Assembly (NCBI GenBank): GCA_018261895.1
Contig: JAGTRT010000008.1
Span: 1 to 64,000, forward strand
DNA: 64,000 bases
Direction: 5' to 3'
Origin: Pseudomonadota bacterium
GTDB lineage: Bacteria; Pseudomonadota; Gammaproteobacteria; Burkholderiales; Rhodocyclaceae
Shown: positions 18,259 to 26,938 of the stretch, piece after piece
Numbering within the stretch: position 1 is the stretch's first letter
How the letters are laid out: each line of letters begins with the position of its first letter
Program-made: the position numbers and the translations under genes
The notes under the pieces: model-generated
The model's input: only the letters and a program-made list of their open reading frames with translations
Databases searched by the model: none
What the model was told of the DNA's origin: nothing

Positions 18259-19677
18259 TCAAAAGCTGTAACGGAAATTGAGTGTCGCGTTGTTCTGGGC
18301 GTGCGTGACGGAAATCGGATCGCCGGCATTCGAAGAGCCGCCTGCCACACCCGGGTTGTCCATGGTTTCCTTGAAGGCGTGAGAATAAGCAAAATCAAGC
18401 TTCGCCTGCTTAGAGAAGGCATAGGTCAGACCAGCGGACAGGTGCTTTCTCGGCGTGGCCGGAATCACGGCGAACAAGGTCGACGAACGCAGCGCCTGGG
18501 TCGCAAAACGGAAACCGCCGCGTAGCGTGAGTTGGTCATTCAGTTCATATGCCGCCCCCAGGGAGAGGATGGTCTGGTCCTTGTAATCCTGCGGCAGAAG
18601 AATGTTGATATCGCCAAGCCCGCCATCGTGAACAAAGTTCACCTTGATGTCCTTCATCACATCCTTCCAGAACACGCGCGAAACATCGGCAGTCAGCAAC
18701 CACTGCGCCCCCAGTCGCTGGCTGATGCCGACGTCTAAATGGGAAGGCATCTGGAAATCCTTGATCGTGATTTTTCCGCCGAGCGCGATGTTGCCTCCCG
18801 TATCGACGGCCGTTAGCGTCGCCTGACCTTCCATGTCGCTCATCTGGCTCTTGAAGGTATAAGAGGCACCGAGCGTCGTATCGGGCGTCACCTTGTAAAG
18901 CATCCCGAGCTTGCCACCGTAACCCCAGGCGTCGACGCCACTGCCCAGAAACTGGTCTTTTGTCAGACTGAAATGCGCTCCCTGCAAGGTACCCGCCCCG
19001 GCAAGCCCGCCAAGAATGCCGGCGATACTGCCCGGCGCCGCCGGAAAGACCCTGCCCGCGCCCAATAGGGTACCGACCTGTCCAGTCGTCAGCAGCAAGT
19101 CCAGGTTGAGGCCCTGCCACATCGCATCAAGGCTGCCGCCAACGGTCAATTTGTCGTTGATCTTGAAGCTGGCCGCAAATGGGATGTTCAGCACCAGCAG
19201 GCGGCTCGAATTTTCCAGGCCGGTATTGGCGCCATTTTGCCCAGCCGAGAGAAAACTACCCCTGCCGTACTCGGTCCCCAGACCGCCTTGCGCGAACGCG
19301 CCGACACCGAAAGACCAGGCGCCAATCCGCTTGGTATAGGCGGCCTCGGGAGCCATGTACGGTCCGCGGTTATTGGCATGGGTCTCCGAAGAAACGCTCT
19401 CGCCGGTTCTCGTGTTCCTGACCGTGATGTCTGTCGTGACCAGATCGAGGCCAATCATGGCCTGATCACCCTCCGCCATCAGGGAAAGCGTAGCCGGATT
19501 GGTCATCATGCCGGCTGCGCCGACGTCGTGCGCGACCGCCGTGCCGCCCATGGCACGAGAGATCGCGCCATAACCCTCGAGGCGGAAGACATCGGTCGCC
19601 TGAGCCAGTTGCGCGCCACCAGCCAATGCCGATACCAGCGCCGATGCAATGATTTTTCTTGTGGTCATCCCCGTCAT
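18259..19677 (-). CDS. todX: FadL/TodX-family outer-membrane hydrocarbon channel
   Basis: A 472-residue FadL-family beta-barrel. The signal peptide (start MTTRKIIASALVSALAGG, cleavage near AQA) precedes a plug-like N-terminus (FRLEGYGAISRAMGGTAVA, ANPATL-like TNPATLSLM) and a typical C-terminal strand ending in Phe (LNFRYSF). TodX/TbuX/XylN members pass toluene and related hydrocarbons across the outer membrane. It is the last gene of the toluene monooxygenase operon, followed by a strong terminator. The start may be 19677 or 19668. Confidence 0.88.
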   Translation of the reverse strand: MTGMTTRKIIASALVSALAGGAQLAQATDVFRLEGYGAISRAMGGTAVAHDVGAAGMMTNPATLSLMAEGDQAMIGLDLVTTDITVRNTRTGESVSSETHANNRGPYMAPEAAYTKRIGAWSFGVGAFAQGGLGTEYGRGSFLSAGQNGANTGLENSSRLLVLNIPFAASFKINDKLTVGGSLDAMWQGLNLDLLLTTGQVGTLLGAGRVFPAAPGSIAGILGGLAGAGTLQGAHFSLTKDQFLGSGVDAWGYGGKLGMLYKVTPDTTLGASYTFKSQMSDMEGQATLTAVDTGGNIALGGKITIKDFQMPSHLDVGISQRLGAQWLLTADVSRVFWKDVMKDIKVNFVHDGGLGDINILLPQDYKDQTILSLGAAYELNDQLTLRGGFRFATQALRSSTLFAVIPATPRKHLSAGLTYAFSKQAKLDFAYSHAFKETMDNPGVAGGSSNAGDPISVTHAQNNATLNFRYSF

Positions 19678-19734
19678 CTCCTCTGTTGTTGGATTTTGAA
19701 AAACAAACGAACTGCGTGTCCTGCTGAAAAATCG

Positions 19735-20751
19735 TTAAAAGAACCGGTCGAAGTGAATCTGTTCGAAAGGCACCTTGTGGCCAACCATCAGGAGTTCCTG
19801 CAGGGCCTGGGTCATGGGCGGCGGGCCGGCGAAATAGAATTCGTAGTTGGCCACGGCAGCGGGCAAGGTATGCGCTACAGCGTCGTGCACGAAACCGGTC
19901 TGGCCGTCCCAATCGCCGTTGTCGCCGGGTAGCGAGACGACCGGGATATAGATGATCCTGTCGCCAAAACCGTCAAGCGAACGCAGCAGCGATTCGCCGC
20001 AAACGTCACGCGGCGTTCGCGCCCCGTAGAAAAAATACAGCTTGCGATCAGCCAACAGGCCGGCATCAACGGCACCGCGGGCAATGGACACCATCGGCGC
20101 CAGCCCGGAGCCCCCGGCAACGCACACCAGATCACGAGGAGCCTCGGTACGCAAATAGGCAACACCATAGGGGCCGTCGAGGCCGATCTCGTCACCGACC
20201 GCCAATTTCTCGAATAAAACATGAGTGCCTTGGCCATGCAGCACGCGGCGAATCTGGAAATGCCACTCGCGCTGTCCGTTGCCGATGTTGGACATCGAAT
20301 AGGCGCGTGAGCTGGCGATGCCCGGCAGGTCGAGCATGGCGAACTGGCCGGGCAGGAAATCGGCATGCGCCTCCGCCACAAAGCGGAACTCGCGGATGTC
20401 GTGGGTAATGTCCTGTACCGCCATCAGGCCAGCCTTCTGGCGCCTGGGCAGGATTTTCGGCTGATATTCCGCTGCGGTTGCCGCCTTGATGGTAATCGGA
20501 CTGCAGGCGCGGCACTGGCAAGCCAGATGGCGACCGCGCTTGCGATCCCGCTCGCTAAGGCCCGGCGCCTCAGCCCACAAGGTTTCGATTTCGCCCGAGA
20601 CGAGTTCGAACTTGCAACCGCCGCAGCCGCCGGAATTGCACTCGTAGGAATAGCCGAGCCCGGCACGCAGCGCGGCGCGCAGAATGGTGTCGCCGTCAGC
20701 CTGCAGGCAGGATGAACCGTCTTTTTCGTTGAGGATCGTCAGGTCGGTCAT
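19735..20751 (-). CDS. tmoF: Toluene monooxygenase NADH-ferredoxin reductase
   Basis: A protein of about 338 residues from ATG 20751. The ferredoxin domain has the Cys set of CNSGGCGGC plus CQCRAC, an FAD domain has RAYSMSNIG, and the NAD domain has AGGSGLAPM and AGPPPMTQAL. It feeds electrons from NADH to the Rieske protein TmoC. Its gene is last among tmoABCDEF, with 57 bp before the TodX-like gene. The frame stays open upstream of 20751, but the family N-terminus fits this ATG. Confidence 0.92.
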   Translation of the reverse strand: MTDLTILNEKDGSSCLQADGDTILRAALRAGLGYSYECNSGGCGGCKFELVSGEIETLWAEAPGLSERDRKRGRHLACQCRACSPITIKAATAAEYQPKILPRRQKAGLMAVQDITHDIREFRFVAEAHADFLPGQFAMLDLPGIASSRAYSMSNIGNGQREWHFQIRRVLHGQGTHVLFEKLAVGDEIGLDGPYGVAYLRTEAPRDLVCVAGGSGLAPMVSIARGAVDAGLLADRKLYFFYGARTPRDVCGESLLRSLDGFGDRIIYIPVVSLPGDNGDWDGQTGFVHDAVAHTLPAAVANYEFYFAGPPPMTQALQELLMVGHKVPFEQIHFDRFF

Positions 20752-20824
20752 GGAATTTCGGATGCGATAGTCGAGACGGTCCTGCGTAATCCAACGCAGG
20801 ACTGCCTGGATGGCGACCTGTGAA

Positions 20825-21811
20825 TCAGAGGCCGAGCGAGCGACGGAAATCGCGGGTGGCGACCTTGGCCGATTCGGCACCGCCCGCCACGTCGGGCAAG
20901 GAGGCGCAGTAAGCCTCGATCGCCTTGTCGGCCAACGGCGCCCACTTGGCGATCCAGCCTTGAATCAGTTCCAGATTTCCCGGCGTTTCCAGCGCCATCT
21001 TGACGAAGGCCGACATCCAGCGACGATGACGTGCTGCATCGAGCAACTGGGCATCGGTGAGCAAACCCAGCAGCGTGTCGCCGTTGTGGCGGGCCGATTC
21101 GCCGAGCTTGCGCAGCACGGCCTCGTCAATGGCCGGCTTGGCAACCAGGTTGAGCACAACGATGGCCTCGCCCCAATCCCAGACCGTCAGGGCCTTTTCC
21201 ATCAGTTCGCGGAAGCCTTGCCAGACCGGATCGGTTTCCCAGTAGGTGCGCTCGTCTGTGCCAAAGCCCTTGTCGGCAAACACTTGCGACAGTTCCTTGG
21301 TGCGGTAGGCGGTGTGGCTCAGCCAGCGGAAGCTGTCGGCCATCTGGAAGTAATGACAATTGGTGATGGTGCTGGCCGGCGAGACCTGACCGACGTAGGC
21401 CGAGGCCATCTGGATGGTATGGAACAGGTAGCGCGACGGGGTGTAGAAGCGGGCCAGCGTACCGGCCCAGCGCGGATCGAGGGCATGATCGTGCTCACGC
21501 TGATTGAACTGGTCGAAGAGGCCGAAGACGTAGGTTTCCTGGCCGTCCTGCATCATGTTGTAGGTGCGGTAGACCACTTCCTCCGGATCGCGGAAGGCGT
21601 TCCAGTCCGGGTGCTTGAGCGCGGTACCGAAGGTGTTCTTCTTGTACCACTCGTTCATGAACATGGACGGCGACAACTCGTAGGGCGAGTCGGGGCGCTT
21701 GTCGTTGTAGTGCAGGTTGGCGCTGACAATTTCGTATTCGCTCGGCTTGCGGCGACGGGCGGCGAGATGGCTCCACGTCTTGAGCGGCTTGAGTACTTGG
21801 GTTTCGGACAT
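20825..21811 (-). CDS. tmoE: Toluene monooxygenase hydroxylase beta subunit
   Basis: A 328-residue beta subunit of the four-component alkene/aromatic monooxygenase, paralogous to the alpha fold but without iron ligands. The segment TWSHLAARRRKPSEYEIVS is characteristic of TmoE/TbuA2/TouE. It forms the (alpha beta gamma)2 hydroxylase with TmoA and TmoB. The gene is 73 bp upstream of tmoF. Confidence 0.93.
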   Translation of the reverse strand: MSETQVLKPLKTWSHLAARRRKPSEYEIVSANLHYNDKRPDSPYELSPSMFMNEWYKKNTFGTALKHPDWNAFRDPEEVVYRTYNMMQDGQETYVFGLFDQFNQREHDHALDPRWAGTLARFYTPSRYLFHTIQMASAYVGQVSPASTITNCHYFQMADSFRWLSHTAYRTKELSQVFADKGFGTDERTYWETDPVWQGFRELMEKALTVWDWGEAIVVLNLVAKPAIDEAVLRKLGESARHNGDTLLGLLTDAQLLDAARHRRWMSAFVKMALETPGNLELIQGWIAKWAPLADKAIEAYCASLPDVAGGAESAKVATRDFRRSLGL

Positions 21812-21871
21812 GTTTTTGTCTCCTGTATTCTGGGTATGTGCTGACCGTTGCCAGTTAGGCGCGGGCAGTGC

Positions 21872-22186
21872 TTACATCTTTTTCGTGAAATAGAAGCGGA
21901 TGGAGTTGTCGCCGCTTTCGATCTGACCGGCAAAGGAACTCAGGTCCACTTCCAGGTCGTTCATCTTGAACGGGCGTCCCAGTTCGTCCTCGATCGTTTC
22001 GCGGTGAAGGACCATCTCGTGTTCGGTGTGGATGCGGATATAGGCCCGCTTGTCCTCGACGAACACTTCCTTGCCGGGGTTGTCGATCTTTGCCGCTTCG
22101 ATGACCGCCATGGCCAGATCGCCGGCGCGCATGACCGGCCCGACCAGATTGTTGTGGAACGCCTGCGCGGAACTCGTTGTACTCAT
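21872..22186 (-). CDS. tmoD: Toluene monooxygenase effector protein
   Basis: 104 residues from ATG 22186, which has a strong AGGAG site 6 bp upstream; TmoD is about 103 residues. The protein is the cofactor-free effector that tunes the diiron site and regiospecificity (NNLVGPVMRAGDLAMAVIEAA). The reading frame continues upstream for 42 codons to an ATG at 22312 that also has an AGGAAA site, so an extended form cannot be excluded. Confidence 0.9.
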   Translation of the reverse strand: MSTTSSAQAFHNNLVGPVMRAGDLAMAVIEAAKIDNPGKEVFVEDKRAYIRIHTEHEMVLHRETIEDELGRPFKMNDLEVDLSSFAGQIESGDNSIRFYFTKKM

Positions 22187-22333
22187 TGTTTTCTCCTCGT
22201 TTTCTTTCAATTCAGGCGTGCCAACGGCGCTTGCCTGCCCGGAAGGGCAAGCCAGCTGCGGCTCGAGCTGCCCGCCCCCCAGCAATTTCGCCAGCCAATT
22301 CAAAATGCCCATGTGACGTTTCCTGTCGCAATT

Positions 22334-22669
22334 TCAGGTATGGGCGAAGAGCGGTTCGACGCCCACGGTTTCGACCAGGACATCATCGCCGTCCAGCCTG
22401 ACCGGATACTCGGCCAGTGCGCAGTCGTCGGGGTTGATGCCCTTGCCGTTGCAGGCGTTGAACTGCCACAAGTGCGCACGGCAAATAATCTTCTTGCCAT
22501 CGAAACTGCCTTCGATCAGCGGAATATCCTGATGCGGGCAGATGCCCTGGAAGGCCTTGATATCGCCCCCCTCGGCACAGACCAGCAAGATTTCCTGACC
22601 ATCGACGTCGAACGACTCCATTTCCCCTTCCCAGAGATCGTCGCGCGTGCATACCTTTTTGAAACCCAT
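22334..22669 (-). CDS. tmoC: Rieske-type ferredoxin of toluene monooxygenase
   Basis: A 111-residue Rieske [2Fe-2S] protein with ligands in C-P-H (ICPHQDIPL) and C-x-x-H (CRAHLWQF). It shuttles electrons from TmoF to the hydroxylase. The Rieske carrier distinguishes this four-component toluene monooxygenase from the three-component phenol hydroxylase in the same window. Confidence 0.94.
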   Translation of the reverse strand: MGFKKVCTRDDLWEGEMESFDVDGQEILLVCAEGGDIKAFQGICPHQDIPLIEGSFDGKKIICRAHLWQFNACNGKGINPDDCALAEYPVRLDGDDVLVETVGVEPLFAHT

Positions 22670-22714
22670 ACCTGACTCCTGTTAATTCCCGATTTGGTCG
22701 GCTGGCCGAAACAC

Positions 22715-22981
22715 TCAGTGCTTCGGTGCCTCCCAGATGATTTCGACGGTTTCGGTCGGCTTCAGGCCAGCTTCGCCCAGCTTCATGGTGCGCGGGAAGA
22801 AGTCTTCTGCGCCCTGGCGACGGACCCGCAGGATCTGGCCCGGACGAGCCCGGACACGACGGCCGACGGAATGATGGGCGGCCGCGGCGGCCACTTCATC
22901 CATGGTGTTTTCGGTGTCGACGGCGACCAGTTGCAGCACGAAGTCGCCTTCAAAGTTGGAAGTAATTGGAAACAACGCCAT
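22715..22981 (-). CDS. tmoB: Toluene monooxygenase gamma subunit
   Basis: 88 residues from ATG 22981, preceded by CAGGAG. The ubiquitin-like gamma subunit (MALFPITSNFEGDFVLQLV) ends in VEIIWEAPKH and has the expected length for TmoB/TbuU. The frame is open upstream to 23035, but that would overlap the spacer and lacks family similarity. Confidence 0.9.
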   Translation of the reverse strand: MALFPITSNFEGDFVLQLVAVDTENTMDEVAAAAAHHSVGRRVRARPGQILRVRRQGAEDFFPRTMKLGEAGLKPTETVEIIWEAPKH

Positions 22982-23044
22982 TTCTTGAATCTCCTGTGTT
23001 CTTGGGAAGCGGCGCCCGCAGGCGCCGGCTTGCATGACCGTCGT

Positions 23045-24550
23045 TCAGACCGCCTTCTTGGTTGCCCGCAGGGCGCGGTAAACCTCGGCCCAGGCGTAGT
23101 TGTGGGCGTCGTCGCCGCACTCGCCGGGAGCCAGGTTCATGTAGGCAAGCGCGCCGCCGAGGTCCATTGGCTGAATCATGCCGGCCAGGAAGCGGTCGAC
23201 GATGCTCAGGTGACCGGCGTAGCGCTCCGGCTCCTGCTCGAAGCACCAGCGGTCGACTTCGGAACCGAAGTGGTAGAGGCGGCCGTTGTATTCGAGCGGG
23301 TAGTCCTTGACGTTCCACTTCTTGCCCGGCGTGCCGAGGATCGGCAGCTGGCACATGTTGCAGACGTAAGGCAGGGTTTCCGGGTAGGCCATGGCCATGT
23401 TGCCGTCGACCACGTTGTCGATGATGACGTCCCAGCATTGACCCCAGGTATCGTTCCAGCCGGGATACTTTTCTTCCAGCCAGGCCCGCTCGTCGGGGCT
23501 GACGCCGGCCGCCGGGTTCCACCACACGGTCGGACGCCAGAAGTAGGAGCCCATGTGCATGCCGTGGTGGGTCTCGGCGATGTCCTTGAGGAAGATGTCC
23601 CAGTACCAGGGCAGGTCGAGGCCCATGTCGGTCAGGGCGCGCTCGAACTGGGCAACGATCCATTCCTCCATGAATTCCTTGAACGACTGTTTGCGATGCT
23701 CAAGCGGCGTGTAATAGTCCATGATCGGACCGGTCAGCACCGAGAACAGCTTCCAGGCGCCCCAGACGGCAATGTCGACGCGCTTTTGCGCCTCGGCCTT
23801 CTGGCCGTTTTCGATCAGCACCTTGAGCGCCGGGCCGCCGATCTGGGCGTGACGCGACTCGTCGGTCTGGATGCTGGAGATCAGGTTGGCGAAGGTGTGG
23901 TCGCCCGCTTCGGCGGCGTCGGCGGCCAGGCCGAGGAACTGCATGTTGGTGAAGCCGGTTTCGAAGCTGAAGGTCAGCATGATCGAGACGCTGATGGCGT
24001 CGCGCGTCATCATGATGTCGTCGAAGAAGTGACGCGCCGCGATCATGCCCCACTCGTTGGTGTCGTAGGCCTTGAAGGCCCAGTCCATCTGGCGGTCCTT
24101 CGAAACGTGCTCATGCGGGAAGTACAGTTGCATCTGGCCGTGACGGATTTCGTCGAGGCAACCCAGCGTCGACATGTTCCGCATGCCCGGCGCCTTGGAG
24201 AAGCGCATCATGCGGGCCTCGGCGCTGGCGGCAGCGTATTCGCCACGGGCGATGGCGCCGTAGTGCGCCTTCATCACCGACTTCCAGCCCGGATCGGCGT
24301 TTTCAAAAATGCGACTGCGTTCCAGCGCGGCCTTCACCGAGTAGGCGCCGGCATCCTTGTCGCGCTGGACCTTCACGTATTCCGGATAGGTCTGCTTGTA
24401 AGGCTCGTCGTATTTTTCCCAGGCGTTTTGCGGCAGACCGAAATCACCCGACAACTTCGGCGGGAAGAGCTCGTCCTCCGTCACGTACTTGGGCGTCCAG
24501 TTCGTGGTCCTGGCCAGGTCATACCAGTCCATTCTGTTGAGTACAGCCAT
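23045..24550 (-). CDS. tmoA: Toluene monooxygenase hydroxylase alpha subunit, diiron
   Basis: A 501-residue diiron alpha subunit. The two E-x-x-H motifs are in LDEIRHGQMQLYF and TDESRHAQIGG. The N-terminus MAVLNRMDWYDLARTTNWTPKYV is typical of TmoA/TbuA1. The family hydroxylates toluene or benzene to cresol or phenol and can oxidise further. It heads the tmo operon; products feed the phenol hydroxylase operon at 6420-11538. Regiospecificity cannot be told from sequence alone here. Confidence 0.95.
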   Translation of the reverse strand: MAVLNRMDWYDLARTTNWTPKYVTEDELFPPKLSGDFGLPQNAWEKYDEPYKQTYPEYVKVQRDKDAGAYSVKAALERSRIFENADPGWKSVMKAHYGAIARGEYAAASAEARMMRFSKAPGMRNMSTLGCLDEIRHGQMQLYFPHEHVSKDRQMDWAFKAYDTNEWGMIAARHFFDDIMMTRDAISVSIMLTFSFETGFTNMQFLGLAADAAEAGDHTFANLISSIQTDESRHAQIGGPALKVLIENGQKAEAQKRVDIAVWGAWKLFSVLTGPIMDYYTPLEHRKQSFKEFMEEWIVAQFERALTDMGLDLPWYWDIFLKDIAETHHGMHMGSYFWRPTVWWNPAAGVSPDERAWLEEKYPGWNDTWGQCWDVIIDNVVDGNMAMAYPETLPYVCNMCQLPILGTPGKKWNVKDYPLEYNGRLYHFGSEVDRWCFEQEPERYAGHLSIVDRFLAGMIQPMDLGGALAYMNLAPGECGDDAHNYAWAEVYRALRATKKAV

Positions 24551-25028
24551 TTATGTCTCCTCTTTGTAGCAGGCACGAAGTCCTGCAATGTCCGAATCCG
24601 GGCGGTCTCTGCCGCCAGATCTCAGCGAAATCATTTTTCTCGAGATTTCGCGATGACTCAAAGTTATCCGGAAAGGAATAGAGCGCCAATTAGACTTTGG
24701 TTTAGATGGGCCTATCCGATCGCCCGAGGCCTGGATGCCCGATGCGCCACCCCGGCCAGGGAAGGATTCTGATTTTGGGCAAAATTTCCGGTTGACCGTC
24801 AAAGGCTGCCTGCAGCGTCTTAAACGAGCCTTTTTTGAAGGCACCCGATGCAAAACAGGCAGCCCGGAAGCCGGTGGCAGAACGACCGCCAAAGCCATAC
24901 CTTTGACGCATCGCCCACCAACCACAACGGTATTGGACGGTATGAAAGCCATCACGTTTAATTGATTCGAACATCCGTGGGCGGCGATTCGAACGCTTTC
25001 CCGAACGATCAATTTCAGGTGAATGGCA
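24551..25028. promoter_or_regulatory. Divergent control region between tmoA and the HpaI-type aldolase
   Basis: No gene is seen in this stretch of nearly 480 bp. It holds an inverted repeat CGAAATC-N11-GATTTCG (24628-24652) that encloses the palindrome TCTCGAGA (24639-24646), the third copy in the window. It also holds a second copy of the 26-nt motif (24774-24799), and a TTAGAC...GTTTAG element near 24691 that could be a weak TodT-type box. Promoters for the tmo operon (minus) and the second meta operon (plus) must lie here. The TodT box is only a suggestion. Confidence 0.5.
24774..24799. repeat. 26-nt motif, second copy
   Basis: TTTGGGCA, AAA, TTTCCGGTTGACCGT; 23 of 26 positions match the copy at 6352-6377 in the same orientation. 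It is located upstream of both tmoA and the aldolase gene. Confidence 0.6.
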
Positions 25029-25829
25029 ATGGACATCCCCAACAATCAGTTCAAGAGCGCATTGCAGGCTGGCCGCGACCAGATCGGCTTGTGGCTCGGC
25101 CTCGGCGAGACCTTCAGCGCGGAGATTTGCGCCGGGGCCGGCTTCGACTGGTTGCTGATCGATGCCGAGCACGGCCCCAACGATCTGCGCAGCATCCTCT
25201 CGCAGTTGCAGGCCCTGGCCCCGTATCCGACCCAGGCGGTCGTCCGGCCGCCGCAGGGCGACCATGTTCTGATCAAACAATTGTTGGAAACCGGCGTGCA
25301 GACGCTGCTCATCCCGATGGTCGAGTCGGCGGCGCAGGCGCGCGGGCTGGTCGAGGCCATGCGCTACCCGCCGGCCGGCATACGTGGCGTCGGCAGCGCC
25401 CTGGCGCGCGCCTCGCGCTGGGGGCGCATCGACAATTACGCCGACCTGGCCAACGACCAGATGTGCCTGCTGGTGCAGGTCGAAACACGCGCCGGCTACG
25501 AACAGCTGGATGCCATTCTGGCCGTCGACGGCGTCGATGGCGTGTTTTTCGGCTCGGCCGACCTGGCCGCGTCCTACGGCTATCTCGGCCAGTCAACGCA
25601 CCCGGAAATCGTCGCCGCCATCGAAAACGGCCTGCGGCGCACCCGGGCGGCCGGCAAGGCTGGCGGCGTGCTGTGCAGCGACCGCCAGCTCAATGATCGC
25701 TACATGCAGGCTGGCGCCAACTTCGTGGCCGTCGGCATCGACGCCTTGCTGCTGACCGCCGCCACCACGGCACTGTGCCGGAGCTACAAGCCGGAAGCCA
25801 TACCGGCCGGCATTCCGGGATCGTATTGA
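25029..25829 (+). CDS. hpaI: HpaI/HpcH-type aldolase (4-hydroxy-2-oxoacid pyruvate-lyase)
   Basis: A protein of about 266 residues of the class II HpaI family, recognised from [32 protein letters not shown], metal-binding Glu and Asp residues ([23 protein letters not shown]), and the expected length. HpaI splits 4-hydroxy-2-oxoheptanedioate, and the family also splits 4-hydroxy-2-oxovalerate. AGGTG lies 8 bp before ATG 25029 but only 2 bp before ATG 25023, so 25029 is preferred. It heads an operon that also carries an unrelated DmpG-type aldolase. Confidence 0.88.
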   Translation: MDIPNNQFKSALQAGRDQIGLWLGLGETFSAEICAGAGFDWLLIDAEHGPNDLRSILSQLQALAPYPTQAVVRPPQGDHVLIKQLLETGVQTLLIPMVESAAQARGLVEAMRYPPAGIRGVGSALARASRWGRIDNYADLANDQMCLLVQVETRAGYEQLDAILAVDGVDGVFFGSADLAASYGYLGQSTHPEIVAAIENGLRRTRAAGKAGGVLCSDRQLNDRYMQAGANFVAVGIDALLLTAATTALCRSYKPEAIPAGIPGSY

Positions 25830-25896
25830 CCTGACAGACCCATAAACCTGAAGCCATCGACGAATGGCCAATTTGAAAAAACCAAAGGAGTAGACA

Positions 25897-26832
25897 ATGG
25901 CAATGACTGGTGTTTTGAGGCCCGGACACGGGGCCATCCGGGTACTGGACCTCGAAGAGGCTGTGCATCACTACCGCGACATCCTCGGCATGGTGGAAAC
26001 CGGCCGCGACGTCCAGGGGCGCGTCTATCTGAAATGCTGGGACGAGCGTGACCACAACAGCGTCGTCCTGCGGCAGGCAGATCGAGCCGGGATTGATTTC
26101 TTCGGTTTCAAGGTCCTCGACAAGGCCACGCTGGACAAGCTCGAGGCCGACCTGAAAGCCTATGGCCTGAAAACCGAACGCATCCCCGCCGGCGAAATGC
26201 TGGCTACCGGCGAACGCGTCCGTTTCGAAATTCCCTCCGGCCACCTGATCGAGCTGTATGCCGAGAAGCAGGCCGTCGGCAACGGCCTGCAGGTCCAGAA
26301 CCCGGCGCCGTGGACCAAGGCCTCGGAAAACGGCATCGCGCCGGTCCGCCTCGACCACTGCCTGCTCTACGGCCCGAACATTGCCGAAGTGCAAAAAATC
26401 TTCACCGAAGTCCTTGGTTTCTATCTCGTCGAGCGCGTACTTGCGCCGGACAACCAGAACAACGCGGCCATCTGGCTCTCGTGCTCGCACAAGGTGCACG
26501 ACATCGCCTTCGTCGAGCACCCGGAACCGGGCAAGCTGCACCACCTCTCCTTCATGCTCGAAAGCTGGGAAGAAGTGCTGCGGGCCAGCGACATCCTGTC
26601 GATGAACAACGTGCCGCTCGACATCGGCCCGACCCGCCACGGCATCACCCGCGGCTGCACCATCTACGCCTGGGACCCGTCGGGCAACCGTTTCGAGACC
26701 TTCATGGGCGGCTACCAGCCCTATCCGGATTACGAACCGACGACCTGGACCTTCGACGGCCTGGGCGCCGGCGGCGGGCTGGATTACCCGCAGCGCAAGC
26801 TGCACGAATCCTTCCTGAGCGTCGTGACCTGA
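25897..26832 (+). CDS. Catechol 2,3-dioxygenase (copy 2)
   Basis: A 311-residue type I extradiol dioxygenase; iron ligands His154 (RLDHCLL), His216 (KLHHLSF) and Glu267 (NRFETF). It is a clear paralogue of the 4481-5407 enzyme, with identical opening (MAMTGVLRPGH) but many internal differences. These include an extra residue in the second half (NQNNAAIW) near the active-site entrance, consistent with a different substrate range for substituted catechols. A GGAG site lies 7 bp upstream of the ATG. Confidence 0.94.
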   Translation: MAMTGVLRPGHGAIRVLDLEEAVHHYRDILGMVETGRDVQGRVYLKCWDERDHNSVVLRQADRAGIDFFGFKVLDKATLDKLEADLKAYGLKTERIPAGEMLATGERVRFEIPSGHLIELYAEKQAVGNGLQVQNPAPWTKASENGIAPVRLDHCLLYGPNIAEVQKIFTEVLGFYLVERVLAPDNQNNAAIWLSCSHKVHDIAFVEHPEPGKLHHLSFMLESWEEVLRASDILSMNNVPLDIGPTRHGITRGCTIYAWDPSGNRFETFMGGYQPYPDYEPTTWTFDGLGAGGGLDYPQRKLHESFLSVVT

Positions 26833-26938
26833 TCGTTCCGGGCGGCCGGCCGTCCGCGGCCGCCTCTTTTTTATTCGCCGGGGCGTGCAGTGGCCGACTG
26901 TCGCCGGCCCTGTTCGCGTTCTGACAAGCCACCCAGCC

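Noticed and set aside
22694-24772. Open frame of 692 codons on the plus strand
   Set aside because: Antisense to tmoA and tmoB; no motifs, and it spans several real genes and spacers.
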